From contig NZ_CP079203.1 of the NCBI RefSeq assembly GCF_019297835.1, positions 3,476,001-3,540,000 of the forward strand: a DNA stretch of 64,000 nucleotides, in the 5' to 3' direction. The notes beneath the pieces were generated by a model, which was not told the DNA's origin, did not search any database, and saw only the letters and a list, made by a program, of their open reading frames with translations. Numbering within the stretch: the stretch's first letter is position 1; each line of letters opens with the position of its first letter. This DNA is from Sphingomonas sanguinis (GTDB lineage Bacteria > Pseudomonadota > Alphaproteobacteria > Sphingomonadales > Sphingomonadaceae). Made by a program: the position numbers and the translations under genes. This document shows positions 44,374 through 54,037 of the stretch, in pieces.

Positions 44374-47300
44374 ATGTTGAAATCATCGAATCGGATATAT
44401 GGCTTTAGTGCATCTTTGATTGCGTTCATGTGGGCGGGCGTTGCGTCGGCACAGGTGGCGCCGGGCGGGGCAGCCGATCCAGCACAGGACGACGTTCCTG
44501 CCGTGACCGGCGTGGCGGCATCGACAGACAAGATCGACGCCAAGCAGGAAAAGTCCGATCCCGGCGACGTGATCGTCACCGGCACGCGCATCGTGCGTCC
44601 GAACATGACCAGCAACGCGCCGATCACGACCATCGACTCGACCTATCTGAAGGAGCGGGGGCTGGCGCGCATCGAGGACGCGCTGGCGCAGTTGCCGCAG
44701 GTCACGCCGATGCTGGGTCTGCAGGGCCAGAGCTGGACGTCCGGCTCCGCGCCGGTGGGCTTGCGCAATCTAGGTGCGGGCCGCACGCTGACGCTGCTCA
44801 ACGGGCAGCGGATGGACAATGACGTCAACATCATCCCCGGCGCGCTGATCGAGCGGATCGACATCATGACCGGCGGCGCGTCGGCGGTGTACGGCTCGGA
44901 CGCGATCGCGGGCGTCGTCAACTTCATCGTGAAGCGCAAGTTCAACGGCATCGCCTTCGACGGCGAGGTCAGCGGCTTCAACCACAATAACAATAGTCCG
45001 CTGCTCGCGAAGGTCGCGCAGGATGCGGGCTATACCTATCCGCGCGGGTCCTATCTGGGCGGCGGCAATTATTTCGCGTCGGTGGCGGCGGGGCAGAATT
45101 TGCTGGGCGACCGGCTGAACATCAGCGCCTTCGCGACGTACAAAAAGGCCGACCCGATCCAGTTCCGCAATATCGATACCGTCAACTGCCCGCTTCTGAT
45201 GTTCGATCCCAACAATCGGGATGCGGGCAACACGAAATGGGCCTGCGACGGCACGACCTACAATCCCTATAATTATTTCAGCATCAATGGTCAGGATCGG
45301 ACCAATGCGCGCGACGGTTCGCGTAGCTTTCGTCCCTATGACACGGCGGACGAGGTGCGTATCCAGCGCATCGACTCGATCCAGCGGCGGAGTGAAACGG
45401 TCAACAGCGGTGGTTTCCTGACGGCGGAATTGCCGCTGGGGATGCGGCTGAATGGCAGCTTCCTGTACAGCCGTATCGTGGAGACGGGCGCCAATTCGGT
45501 CGATGGCGGGCTGTGGACACCCGCCGCACCGGTCAATTGCGACAATCCGTTCCTTAGCGCGTCGCAGGCCCAGGAAATTTGTGGCGCAGCGGCGGGCAGC
45601 ACCGCGCTCAGCAATCCTATTGCGCTGTCGCTGTTCCGTCCCGGCATGATGGTGAACTTTCGCAACACGACCAGCGATTGGCGCGGTTCGCTAAATCTGT
45701 CGGGGATGATCGTCGACAAGATCCGGTTCGAACTCAGCTATCAGCAGACCCGCAACATCATGAACGGGTCGGCCGATCATCAATGGATGCCGGATCAGGC
45801 CGATCGCCTGGCGCGCGGGCTTCAGGTTCGCAACGTGAACGGCGTGCCGACCTGCTTGTCCAAGATTAACGGCACGGACCCCGATTGCCAGCCGATCGAC
45901 GCCTTTTCGTCCAACACCTCGATCAGCGACGCGGTCTATAACTGGGTGAGCGGCACGGGCAGCCGTCGCCAGCAGAACGATCTGGAGGTTATCAACGCGA
46001 TCGTGTCCGGCACGCTAGAGGACTACGGGATCAAGAGCCCGTTCGCGACCAACGGCGTCGGCTTTGCGATCACCGGAGAATACCGCAAATATCGCAACCA
46101 GTCGCAGGGCTTCGGCTCATGGTCGAACTTCACGACCTTCGATGGGCGAACCAGCGTGAAGGAACTGGGCGGTGAAATCGACATTCCGCTGGTCGAGGAC
46201 AAGCCCTTCGTCAAGGAACTCAGCGTCAACGGCGGATATCGGATTTCCGATTACGACGTTTATCAGAATCTGATCCACAGCTGGAAGGCGGAGGCGAGTT
46301 GGGCGCCGGTGGATGGCCTGCGCTTCCGGGGCAGCTACAACCGTGCGGTCCGGGTGGGCGTGCTCCAGCGCCTGGAGGGCGAGAACCGCTATCCCAACAC
46401 GCCGATGCTCGATCTGTGCGCGCCGCCGCGTGCGTCGAGCGATGGCAAGGGCGCAAAGCGCTATACGTTCGATCAGTGCTCGATCGGTATGACGCGGGCG
46501 CAATATGATGCGCTGACCAGTTATACCGGCTGCGATTCCAACGGCTTCTGCCCGACGACCTTGGTCAACGGCGGCAATTCTGACCTCCAGCCGGAACGAT
46601 CGCGCAGCAAGACGCTGGGTGTGGTGTTCCAGCCGCGCGTCATCCCAGGGCTGACGGCCTCGGCCGACTGGTACGATATCAACATCCAGGGCGCGTTCGA
46701 ATGGACCCGCATCGGCATGGCGTTCAACCAATGCTATGACAACAAGGTGCAGTTCTTCTGCCAATTCTACAAGCGCGATCCCCAGACGGGGCAGCTTCTG
46801 ATCGCCGACGCCCGCTATAACAATTCGGGCTATACCGCGACACGGGGCATAGATTTCAGCACCAATTACGCGCTCGATCCCAAGCGGTTCGGCATGAAGG
46901 ATAATATCGGTACCTTCGGGCTAAACTTCAACGGGACCCTGACCACCAAGTACGAGCGCCAGTTCGCGCCGGGCAATACGCCCTGGTCGTGCCTGGGTTA
47001 TTTTGGCTTTGCCTGCGGCGATCCGATGCCGCGCTGGCGCCACGTCGCTGGCGTCAACTGGCAGTTGCCGTGGATCAAGGGCGGACTTGGCTTCACCTGG
47101 CGTTATACCGGCCCGACGAACAATTCGAAGCTGTCGACCAATACGGTTCTGGCGGCAGCGCCGGGCCAGACCTATCCGCTGGCCAATCGTATTCCGGGCT
47201 ACAGCTACTTCGACTTCAACACCAACGTGACGCTCGTGAAGGGGATCGACGTGCGGTTCAACGTTCAGAACCTGTTCGACAAGGACCCGCCGCTGATCGG

Positions 47301-47403
47301 TTACGATACCCAATATGCCATCGGCCAGTATTTCAACACCTTCCCGACCTATTATACGGTACGGGGACGCACGCTGCGGGTCGGCATTTCTGCCCGCTTC
47401 TAA
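44374..47403 (+). CDS. Large TonB-dependent receptor divergent from sulfur operon
   Basis: A 1009-residue outer-membrane receptor. The signal region ends near AGVASAQ; the TonB box is DVIVTGTRIVRPN; the plug has the signature GASAVYGSDAIAGVVNFIVK. The barrel is long and cysteine-rich for its class (several CxxxxxC pairs, such as TSYTGCDSNGFCPTT), and it ends TLRVGISARF. The ligand is unknown; divergence from the sulfate operon could mean a sulfur-bearing substrate, but that is speculation. The start is the ATG at 44374 after an A+T-rich promoter region. A terminator follows. Confidence 0.92.
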   Translation: MLKSSNRIYGFSASLIAFMWAGVASAQVAPGGAADPAQDDVPAVTGVAASTDKIDAKQEKSDPGDVIVTGTRIVRPNMTSNAPITTIDSTYLKERGLARIEDALAQLPQVTPMLGLQGQSWTSGSAPVGLRNLGAGRTLTLLNGQRMDNDVNIIPGALIERIDIMTGGASAVYGSDAIAGVVNFIVKRKFNGIAFDGEVSGFNHNNNSPLLAKVAQDAGYTYPRGSYLGGGNYFASVAAGQNLLGDRLNISAFATYKKADPIQFRNIDTVNCPLLMFDPNNRDAGNTKWACDGTTYNPYNYFSINGQDRTNARDGSRSFRPYDTADEVRIQRIDSIQRRSETVNSGGFLTAELPLGMRLNGSFLYSRIVETGANSVDGGLWTPAAPVNCDNPFLSASQAQEICGAAAGSTALSNPIALSLFRPGMMVNFRNTTSDWRGSLNLSGMIVDKIRFELSYQQTRNIMNGSADHQWMPDQADRLARGLQVRNVNGVPTCLSKINGTDPDCQPIDAFSSNTSISDAVYNWVSGTGSRRQQNDLEVINAIVSGTLEDYGIKSPFATNGVGFAITGEYRKYRNQSQGFGSWSNFTTFDGRTSVKELGGEIDIPLVEDKPFVKELSVNGGYRISDYDVYQNLIHSWKAEASWAPVDGLRFRGSYNRAVRVGVLQRLEGENRYPNTPMLDLCAPPRASSDGKGAKRYTFDQCSIGMTRAQYDALTSYTGCDSNGFCPTTLVNGGNSDLQPERSRSKTLGVVFQPRVIPGLTASADWYDINIQGAFEWTRIGMAFNQCYDNKVQFFCQFYKRDPQTGQLLIADARYNNSGYTATRGIDFSTNYALDPKRFGMKDNIGTFGLNFNGTLTTKYERQFAPGNTPWSCLGYFGFACGDPMPRWRHVAGVNWQLPWIKGGLGFTWRYTGPTNNSKLSTNTVLAAAPGQTYPLANRIPGYSYFDFNTNVTLVKGIDVRFNVQNLFDKDPPLIGYDTQYAIGQYFNTFPTYYTVRGRTLRVGISARF

Positions 47404-47411
47404 ACGACGGC

Positions 47412-47443
47412 ATGGCCCGGAACCTCGGTTCCGGGCCGTTTTC
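47412..47443 (+). terminator. Terminator after the large TonB receptor
   Basis: GGCCCGGAA-CCTCGG-TTCCGGGCC is followed by GTTTTCTT. It starts about ten bases after the receptor stop and abuts the convergent astD end. Confidence 0.8.
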
Positions 47444-48853
47444 TTATCCGCGCAGGCCGATCGCAATGGTGGCGGCGGCGCTTTCGTTCTCGGCACTGGC
47501 GACCGGATAGGCGCAGTAATCGGCGGCGTAATAGGCGCTGGGGCGGTGGTTGCCCGACCAGCCGATGCCGCCGAACGGCGCGCTCGACGCCGCGCCGTTG
47601 GTCGGGCGGTTCCAGTTGACGATCCCGGCGCGGATGCCGCTCCAGAATTGTTCGTAGCGCTTGGCCGACGGCGAGATCAGCGAGGCCGACAAGCCGTAGC
47701 GGGTGGCGTTGGCCTGCGAGATCGCGTCCGCGAAGTCGGAAGCGCGGGAGACTTGCAGGACCGGGCCGAACAGCTCATCATCGGGACGGTCGACAACCGC
47801 GCTGACGTCGAGGATCGCGGGCGTCAGCAGCGGCAGGCCTTGCGCGATGCGCTCCAGCGGACGGAGGACCGTCGCGCCCATGCCGACGAGTGTGGCGAAA
47901 GCCACTTCAAGCATTTCGGCCGCGTCATGGTCGATCACCGGCCCCATGAACGGCGCTGGTTCGTCATGCGGCGCGCCGACGATCAGCCGGTCGGTGAGGC
48001 GGGTCAGCGCCGCCATCAGCGGATCGAACAGCCGGTCCTCGACGATCAGCCGTCGCCCGGCGGTGCAGCGTTGCCCGGCGGTGGTATAGGCCGACTGGAC
48101 GATCAGCGCGGCGGCGGCGTCGAGGTCGGGATCGTCCCAGACGATGATCGGGTTGTTGCCGCCCATCTCCAGCGCCAGGATCTTCTCCGGCCGCTCGGCG
48201 AACTGGCGGTTGAGCGCCAGCCCGGTGCGCGCCGAGCCGGTGAAGAGCAGCCCGTCGATCGCGTCATGCCCGGCCAGCGCGCGGCCCTGATCCGGTCCGC
48301 CGATCAGCAGCCGGACGACCCCCTCGGGCACCCCCGCGGCATGATAGCATTCGACCAGGAACGCGCCCGTCGCGGGTGTCTTCTCCGATGGCTTGAACAC
48401 CACCGCATTGCCCGCCAGCAGGGCTGGCACGATATGGCCGTTGGGCAGGTGCGCGGGGAAATTATACGGCCCCAGCACCGCCAGCACGCCATGCGGCCGG
48501 TGGCGCAGCGCCATGCGTCCGCCGCCGGGCTGGTCGGTGAAGCGCTCGCCAGCACGCTCGGCCTGCGCGGTGATCGAGATGGCGACCTTGGCGATGACGG
48601 TGTCGACCTCGGTCTTGGCCTCCCATAGCGGCTTGCCCGTCTCGCGTGCGATCAGGTCGGCAAAAGCGTCGGCGCGGCTGCGCACGATCTCGGCGAAGCG
48701 GCGAAGCGTATCGATCCGCTCGGCCAGCGGTGTCCTCGCCCAAGCGGGCCATGCCGCACGCGCGGCGGCGACCTCCCGATCGGCATCACCGATGAGAAGC
48801 TCAGCGATCAGGGCGCCGGTGGCGGGTTCGTAGGTCGGCAGAAACTGGGTCAT
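47444..48853 (-). CDS. astD: Succinylglutamate-semialdehyde dehydrogenase
   Basis: A 469-residue aldehyde dehydrogenase of the arginine succinyltransferase (AST) pathway, oxidising N-succinylglutamate semialdehyde with NAD. The catalytic Glu is in ALEMGGNNPIIVW and the nucleophile in GQRCTAGRRLIVE. The AstD-specific end NWNRPTNGAASSAPFGGIGW followed by SGNHRPSAYYAADYCAYPVA is present. No other ast genes adjoin; selO lies nine bases upstream on the same strand. Orphan AstD placement suggests the rest of the pathway is elsewhere. Confidence 0.93.
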   Translation of the reverse strand: MTQFLPTYEPATGALIAELLIGDADREVAAARAAWPAWARTPLAERIDTLRRFAEIVRSRADAFADLIARETGKPLWEAKTEVDTVIAKVAISITAQAERAGERFTDQPGGGRMALRHRPHGVLAVLGPYNFPAHLPNGHIVPALLAGNAVVFKPSEKTPATGAFLVECYHAAGVPEGVVRLLIGGPDQGRALAGHDAIDGLLFTGSARTGLALNRQFAERPEKILALEMGGNNPIIVWDDPDLDAAAALIVQSAYTTAGQRCTAGRRLIVEDRLFDPLMAALTRLTDRLIVGAPHDEPAPFMGPVIDHDAAEMLEVAFATLVGMGATVLRPLERIAQGLPLLTPAILDVSAVVDRPDDELFGPVLQVSRASDFADAISQANATRYGLSASLISPSAKRYEQFWSGIRAGIVNWNRPTNGAASSAPFGGIGWSGNHRPSAYYAADYCAYPVASAENESAAATIAIGLRG

Positions 48854-48862
48854 GGCGGAAGG

Positions 48863-50239
48863 CTAGGCCGCCGTAACCGGGTCGGCAAGCGCCCGGCCCA
48901 TGGCGCGCACCCGCGCGACCTTGTCATGCAGCATGGTCCAGTCGTCACGCTCGGCGATCGGCGCCCAGATCGCCTCGACCTCGTCGATCAGCATCGATTC
49001 CGGCGTGCCCTGCCAATAGGCGCCATCACGGGGGCGACGCGGCGCGTAGGGCTCGATCAGGTCGCGCAAGCCGTTCCACGTCTCGTCATAATGGTCGGGC
49101 ACCTGTCCGCCGAACAGGTCGAAATAGGTGCGGTCGAGGCTTGCCTGGCTCTCGCGCAGCGCACGCTCGAAGGTCTGAACGAGCGCCCGGTCTTCGGTGC
49201 CGCCGCGCGGGGTCAGCCCCAGCCGCCACAGGAGCGCGGTGACGATCTCCTGCTGATAGGTCGTGGCGAAGCCCTCCAGCGCGGCGATCAGCGGATCGCT
49301 CTCGGCGATCAGGCGCAGGCTGGAGGCGAACTGCATCACGTCCCACTGGATCGCCTCGGGCTGGCGAGCAAGCGCGTAGAGGCCCGAATGGTCGAAATAG
49401 GCGGCGGTGAACTCGGGGTCCCAGGTCGGCGCGAACCGCCATGGGCCATAGTCGAAGCTTTCGCCGGTGACGTTGATATTGTCCGAATTGAGCACGCCGT
49501 GGACGAACCCGGCGGCCATATAGCGCGCCGCCAGCGTCGCCGTCCGCTGCGCCACCAGCGTCAGCAGCCGGACCGGATCGTCCGAATCCTCGCTGTAGAA
49601 ATGGCGAAGCACGTAAGACACGAGCCGCTTCATGCCCGCTTCGTCGCGCTCGAAGGCGAGGCGTTGGAAACTGCCGATGCGGATATGGCCGTGGCTCATC
49701 CGCACCATCACCGCCGAGCGGGTGGGGGACGGTTCGTCGCCCCGGTGCAGCGCCTCGCCCGTCTCGATGATCGACAGGGTGCGCGAGGTGGGGACGTTCA
49801 GCGCCTCCAGCATTTCGGTCGCCAGGATTTCGCGGACCCCGCCCTTCAGCGTCAGGCGACCGTCGCCGGAACGGCTGTACGGCGTCTGGCCCGACCCCTT
49901 GGTGCCGAGTTCGAGCAACCGGCCATCGCGGGCTGTCATCTGCGCGAAGGTGAAGCCGCGCCCGTCGCCCAGGTCTGAATTGTAATGGCGGAACTGATGC
50001 CCGTGATAGCGCATCGCGAAGGGCCCCGGCAGCGTGTCGGGCAAGGGCTGGAACCGGCCGAGATGCGCGGTCCATTCAGCATCGGTCAGCGTCTCCAACC
50101 CGATCTCCGCCGCCGCCCGGTCGTTGCGGAAGCGGATGATCGTCTGCGGGAAATCGGCGGGCGCGACGGGATCGGCGATGAAATCGGCGATCTCGGTCAG
50201 GGCGGTCGAAGGGCGATAGGCTTGCGGGGATACGGGCAT
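48863..50239 (-). CDS. selO: SelO/YdiU pseudokinase (protein adenylyltransferase)
   Basis: A protein of about 458 residues of the SelO family, which fold like kinases but transfer AMP to proteins, with links to redox stress. Characteristic stretches are PFAMRYHGHQFRHYNSDLGD, GTKGSGQTPYSRSGDGRLTL, VHGVLNSDNINVTGESFDYG and WDPEFTAAYFDHSGLYAL. I prefer the ATG at 50239; one at 50278 overlaps the divergent hydrolase start. No C-terminal selenocysteine/cysteine motif is seen. astD follows after nine bases. Confidence 0.9.
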   Translation of the reverse strand: MPVSPQAYRPSTALTEIADFIADPVAPADFPQTIIRFRNDRAAAEIGLETLTDAEWTAHLGRFQPLPDTLPGPFAMRYHGHQFRHYNSDLGDGRGFTFAQMTARDGRLLELGTKGSGQTPYSRSGDGRLTLKGGVREILATEMLEALNVPTSRTLSIIETGEALHRGDEPSPTRSAVMVRMSHGHIRIGSFQRLAFERDEAGMKRLVSYVLRHFYSEDSDDPVRLLTLVAQRTATLAARYMAAGFVHGVLNSDNINVTGESFDYGPWRFAPTWDPEFTAAYFDHSGLYALARQPEAIQWDVMQFASSLRLIAESDPLIAALEGFATTYQQEIVTALLWRLGLTPRGGTEDRALVQTFERALRESQASLDRTYFDLFGGQVPDHYDETWNGLRDLIEPYAPRRPRDGAYWQGTPESMLIDEVEAIWAPIAERDDWTMLHDKVARVRAMGRALADPVTAA

Positions 50240-50276
50240 GCCGCGATATGGAGGCGGCACCGGAGGACCTTCAAGC

Positions 50277-51137
50277 ATGATCCCTCATGAGAATCGATAT
50301 TGGTGGTCGAAGGACGGCCTGCGGCTCCATGCACGGGATTATCCGGGGGATGATACGCTGCCCCCGGTCATCTGCCTGCCGGGCCTGACTCGCAATGCCC
50401 GCGATTTCGAGGGGCTGGCCGAGGCGCTGGACGGCCGAGCCCGCGTCATCGCGGTCAGCTTCCGAGGGCGGGGCGAGAGTGCCTATGCCAAGGATCCGAT
50501 GACCTATGTGCCTCTGACCTATGTGCAGGACGTCGAGGCGATGCTGGACGAGTTCGGCATCAGCCGCTTCGTTGCGGTCGGCACCTCGCTGGGTGGGATC
50601 GTGACGATGGTGCTGGCTGCCACCGCGCGCGGGCGGCTGGCGGGGGCGGTGCTGAACGATATCGGGCCGGAGATCGAGGCGGCGGGCCTAGCGCGCATCC
50701 GAGGCTATGTCGGCAAGGGGCAGAGCTTCCCCACCTGGCTGCACGCCGCGCGCTGCGTCCAGGAGAATAACGAGGACGTCTATCCCGGCTGGGGGATCGA
50801 GGACTGGCTCGCCATGGCCAAGCGCACGCACCGGCTGACCAGTGCGGGGAGGATCGTGCTCGACTATGACCTGAAGATCGCCGAGCCGTTCCGGGTCCCC
50901 AATACCGAGGGTGGGCCGGACATGTGGGCCGCGCTGGACGCGCTCAACGGCGTGCCGACGCTGGTAGTGCGCGGCGAACGGTCGGATATCCTGAGCGCCA
51001 GCGTCGCCGAGCGGATGGTCGCCCGGCTGTCGCCGTCCGAACTGGTGACGGTGCCCGGCGTCGGCCACACGCCGCTGCTGACCGAGACCGAGGCGCTGGC
51101 GGGGCTCGGCCGCTTGCTCGACACGGTGGCGGGGTAG
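50277..51137 (+). CDS. Alpha/beta-fold hydrolase
   Basis: A 286-residue hydrolase. The nucleophile elbow is VGTSLGGIVTMV, the acidic residue lies in LVVRGERSDILS and the catalytic His in VPGVGHTPLLTE. The N-terminus MIPHENRYWWSKDGLRLHAR is typical of esterases/lactonases. Substrate is unknown. The ATG at 50277 has GGAGG 8 bases upstream. It is divergent from selO with almost no spacer, so the promoters must overlap the coding starts. Confidence 0.9.
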   Translation: MIPHENRYWWSKDGLRLHARDYPGDDTLPPVICLPGLTRNARDFEGLAEALDGRARVIAVSFRGRGESAYAKDPMTYVPLTYVQDVEAMLDEFGISRFVAVGTSLGGIVTMVLAATARGRLAGAVLNDIGPEIEAAGLARIRGYVGKGQSFPTWLHAARCVQENNEDVYPGWGIEDWLAMAKRTHRLTSAGRIVLDYDLKIAEPFRVPNTEGGPDMWAALDALNGVPTLVVRGERSDILSASVAERMVARLSPSELVTVPGVGHTPLLTETEALAGLGRLLDTVAG

Positions 51138-51148
51138 GCCGATTCTCC

Positions 51149-51283
51149 TCCTCCCCTGCAAGGGGAGGTGTCGCGCGAAGCGTGACGGAGGGGTATCCCC
51201 GGTGGTGATTTTGGTCTGACTTCGCAAACCGTGACACCCCTCCGTCAGGCCTTTGGCCTGCCACCTCCCCTTGCAGGGGAGGA
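51149..51283. repeat. Intergenic inverted-repeat element, family A copy 3
   Basis: This is the best-preserved copy. Both ends read TCCTCCCCTGCAAGGGGAGG inward, followed on each side by GTG and then, after a hairpin, GACGGAGGGGT. The centre is about 40 unrelated bases. Two hairpin units face each other as in a BIME or a non-autonomous element. Confidence 0.85.
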
Positions 51284-51334
51284 AAATGGCGCTGGCGGTT
51301 TTCATCGCCGTTCCCGCCCGCTAAATCCGCGCGC

Positions 51335-52471
51335 ATGGCCCGTCCGCTGAACATCCTGCACCTTCATTCCTCCTTCTCGCTGGGCGGCAAGGAGGCGCGC
51401 GCGGTCGCGTTGATGAACGCATTCGGCGATGCCGCGAAGCACAGCATCGTCTCCGCCATGCCCGACGAACTGGGCGCGCGCGATTCGATCGCCAAGGGCA
51501 TCCGCTATGAGATCGCGCAGGATGCGCCGCCGCTGACCGGCAAGCCCTCGGTCAAGCGGTACGAGGCGATTGCGGGTTATATGCGCCGCTTCGACTTGGT
51601 GCTGACCTATAATTGGGGCGCGATCGACGGGGTGATGGCGCGCCGGGTGTATTCCAAGGGCGCGCCGCCGCTGGTCCATCACGAGGACGGCTTCAACGCC
51701 GACGAGGCGCGCGGCCTCAAGATCGAGCGCAACATCTATCGCCGCATTGCCCTGTCGGCGGCGGACGCGCTGGCGGTGCCCAGCCATATCCTGGAGGCGA
51801 TCGCGCTCCAGACCTGGAAACAGCCTGCCGCGCGGGTGCACCGTATCCCCAACGGCATCGACACCATGCTCTATGCCCGCGATCCCGATCCCAAGGGCAT
51901 TCCCGGCTTCGTCCGCCAGCCCAAGGAGATCGTCGTCGGCGCACTGGCAGGCCTGCGCACCGTCAAGAACCTGCCGATGCTGGTCCGCGCGATGGGCGGC
52001 ATTCCCAACCGCTTCCGGCTGGTGATCGTGGGCGAGGGGCCGGAGCGGGCGAACATCATGCAGGCCGCCGCCGCCATGGGCATCGCCGACAGGCTCGTGA
52101 TGCCGGGCTTCCTGCCGCGCCCGTATAACTTCATCCGGCATTTCGACATCGTCGCGCTGTCCTCGTTGTCCGAACAGGCGCCGATCTCGGTGCTGGAAGG
52201 GATGGCGGCGGGACTGCCCATCGCCTCGCTGCCCGTCGGCGATGTGGCGTCGATGGTGTCCGAGCCGAACCGCCAGTTCATCGCCGACGCCCCCAACGAG
52301 GTGCGGCTGCGCGACGTGATCCAGGCGCTCGTCAACCATCCCGAGCTGCGTGCCGAGGCGGGGGCGGCCAACCAGGCGCGCGTGCGGGCCGAGTTCGACC
52401 AGAGCCAGATGATCGCGCGTTACAAGGCGCTTTACGAAGGCGTGTTGGGGCAGCCGGGCGCGCTGGGCTGA
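51335..52471 (+). CDS. GT4-family glycosyltransferase
   Basis: A 378-residue GT-B enzyme. The N-terminal Rossmann half opens ILHLHSSFSLGGKEARAVAL (Gly-rich acceptor loop). The C-terminal half has ALAGLRTVKNLPMLVRAM and the donor-binding E-x7-E region SLSEQAPISVLEGMAAGLP. It likely adds a sugar to a cell-surface lipid or polysaccharide; donor and acceptor are unknown. It is monocistronic, not in a visible polysaccharide cluster. Confidence 0.9.
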   Translation: MARPLNILHLHSSFSLGGKEARAVALMNAFGDAAKHSIVSAMPDELGARDSIAKGIRYEIAQDAPPLTGKPSVKRYEAIAGYMRRFDLVLTYNWGAIDGVMARRVYSKGAPPLVHHEDGFNADEARGLKIERNIYRRIALSAADALAVPSHILEAIALQTWKQPAARVHRIPNGIDTMLYARDPDPKGIPGFVRQPKEIVVGALAGLRTVKNLPMLVRAMGGIPNRFRLVIVGEGPERANIMQAAAAMGIADRLVMPGFLPRPYNFIRHFDIVALSSLSEQAPISVLEGMAAGLPIASLPVGDVASMVSEPNRQFIADAPNEVRLRDVIQALVNHPELRAEAGAANQARVRAEFDQSQMIARYKALYEGVLGQPGALG

Positions 52472-52571
52472 GGTCGGTACGGGGGCCGGTACGTGACCGT
52501 GCCGTTAATTCCCCTCGCTAAGCGAACCTAACACGCTATATGAAACCCTTTCGGACCAGTAAGGTGAAGAC

Positions 52572-53975
52572 GTGTTCAAAGGCTTGAGCCCCATCCTGTA
52601 CAACGGCCGCGAGGTTTGGCCGCTGATCGAAGGCGGGAAGGGCGTCGCTGCGACCAATCACGCTTCTGCCGGTGCCTGGGCGGCGGCGGGCGGCGTCGGC
52701 ACCGTGTCGGCGGTGAACGCGGACAGCTACGACGCCGAGGGCAAGATCATTCCCCAGATCTACCGGGCGTTGACCCGGCGCGAGCGGCATGAGGAACTGA
52801 TCGAATACGCTATCGAGGGCGCGGTCCAGCAGGTGAAGCGCGCCTGGGACATTGCCGGTGGCAAGGGCGCGATCAACATCAACGTGCTGTGGGAAATGGG
52901 CGGCGCGCAGCGGGTGCTGGAAGGCGTGCTGGCGCGCACCAAGGGTTTGGTCGCGGGCGTCACCTGCGGTGCGGGTATGCCCTACAAGCTGTCCGAGATC
53001 GCGGCGCATCACCAGGTCAGCTATCTGCCGATCGTCTCCTCGGGCCGCGCCTTCCGCGCGCTGTGGAAGCGGGCCTATTCCAAGGCGTCGGAATGGCTGG
53101 CGGCGGTGGTCTATGAAGATCCCTGGCTCGCCGGTGGCCATAACGGTCTGTCCAACGCCGAAGACCCCTTGCAGCCCCAAGACCCCTATCCGCGCGTGAA
53201 AGCGCTGCGCGACACGATGCGCGAGGGCGGGATTTCGGACGAGGTGCCGATCGTGATGGCGGGCGGCGTCTGGTATCTTCGCGACTGGAACAACTGGATC
53301 GACAATCCCGAGCTGGGCAAGATCGCCTTCCAGTTCGGTACGCGGCCTTTGCTGACGCAGGAAAGCCCGATCCCCGAAGAGTGGAAGCAGCGGCTGATGA
53401 CGATCGAGGAGGGCGATGTCCTTCTCCACCGCTTCTCGCCGACCGGCTTCTATTCCAGCGCGGTACGCAATCCGTTCCTGCGCAGCCTGGAGGCGCGTTC
53501 GGAGCGCCAGATCGCCTTTTCGACGCAGGAAGCGGGTGACCATGTCTTCCAGCTCGACGTGGGGGTGAAAGGCAAGAATTTCTGGGTGACCAAGGGCGAC
53601 CTGCTGCGCGCGCGCGAGTGGTTCGGCGCGGGCTTCACCATGGCGCTGAAGACGCCGGACAACACGCTCGTCTTCGTGTCGCTTGAGGAAGCCAAGGAAA
53701 TCCGCAAGGATCAGGCCGACTGCATGGGCTGCCTGTCGCAGTGCCTGTTTTCCAGCTGGGCGGACAGCGAGACCAACTCGACCGGCCGTCTGGCCGACCC
53801 GCGCAGCTTCTGCATCCAGAAAACGCTGCAGGAGATCGCGCATGGCGGCGATGTCGAGCAGAATCTGATGTTCGCCGGGCACGCAGCCTATAACTTCAAG
53901 CGCGATCCCTTCTATTCGAACGGGTTCGTGCCGACGGTGAAGCAACTGGTCGACCGCATCCTGACCGGCGACTGA
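52572..53975 (+). CDS. Nitronate monooxygenase-family flavoprotein
   Basis: A 467-residue flavin enzyme of the NMO/2-nitropropane dioxygenase class. The FMN-barrel features are TNHASAGAWAAAGGVGTVSA, VAGVTCGAGMPYK, IVMAGGVW and FQFGTRPLLTQE. It is about 100 residues longer than the compact NMOs, with a C-terminal cysteine cluster (DCMGCLSQCLFSSW, then SFCIQ) that could bind metal or disulfides. It starts at GTG 52572 with AAGGTGAAG ahead. A shared terminator follows. Confidence 0.85.
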   Translation: MFKGLSPILYNGREVWPLIEGGKGVAATNHASAGAWAAAGGVGTVSAVNADSYDAEGKIIPQIYRALTRRERHEELIEYAIEGAVQQVKRAWDIAGGKGAININVLWEMGGAQRVLEGVLARTKGLVAGVTCGAGMPYKLSEIAAHHQVSYLPIVSSGRAFRALWKRAYSKASEWLAAVVYEDPWLAGGHNGLSNAEDPLQPQDPYPRVKALRDTMREGGISDEVPIVMAGGVWYLRDWNNWIDNPELGKIAFQFGTRPLLTQESPIPEEWKQRLMTIEEGDVLLHRFSPTGFYSSAVRNPFLRSLEARSERQIAFSTQEAGDHVFQLDVGVKGKNFWVTKGDLLRAREWFGAGFTMALKTPDNTLVFVSLEEAKEIRKDQADCMGCLSQCLFSSWADSETNSTGRLADPRSFCIQKTLQEIAHGGDVEQNLMFAGHAAYNFKRDPFYSNGFVPTVKQLVDRILTGD

Positions 53976-53996
53976 TCCTCACCGATCCGTGTAATG

Positions 53997-54035
53997 AAAA
54001 GGGCCTCTCTCGATAGTCGGAAGAGGCCCTTTTTC
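53997..54035. terminator. Bidirectional terminator between NMO-like gene and lipoprotein gene
   Basis: GGGCCTCT (54001-54008) pairs with AGAGGCCC (54022-54029); the flanking AAAA and TTTTT allow use on both strands. The loop is 13 bases. Confidence 0.75.
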
Positions 54036-54037
54036 GT

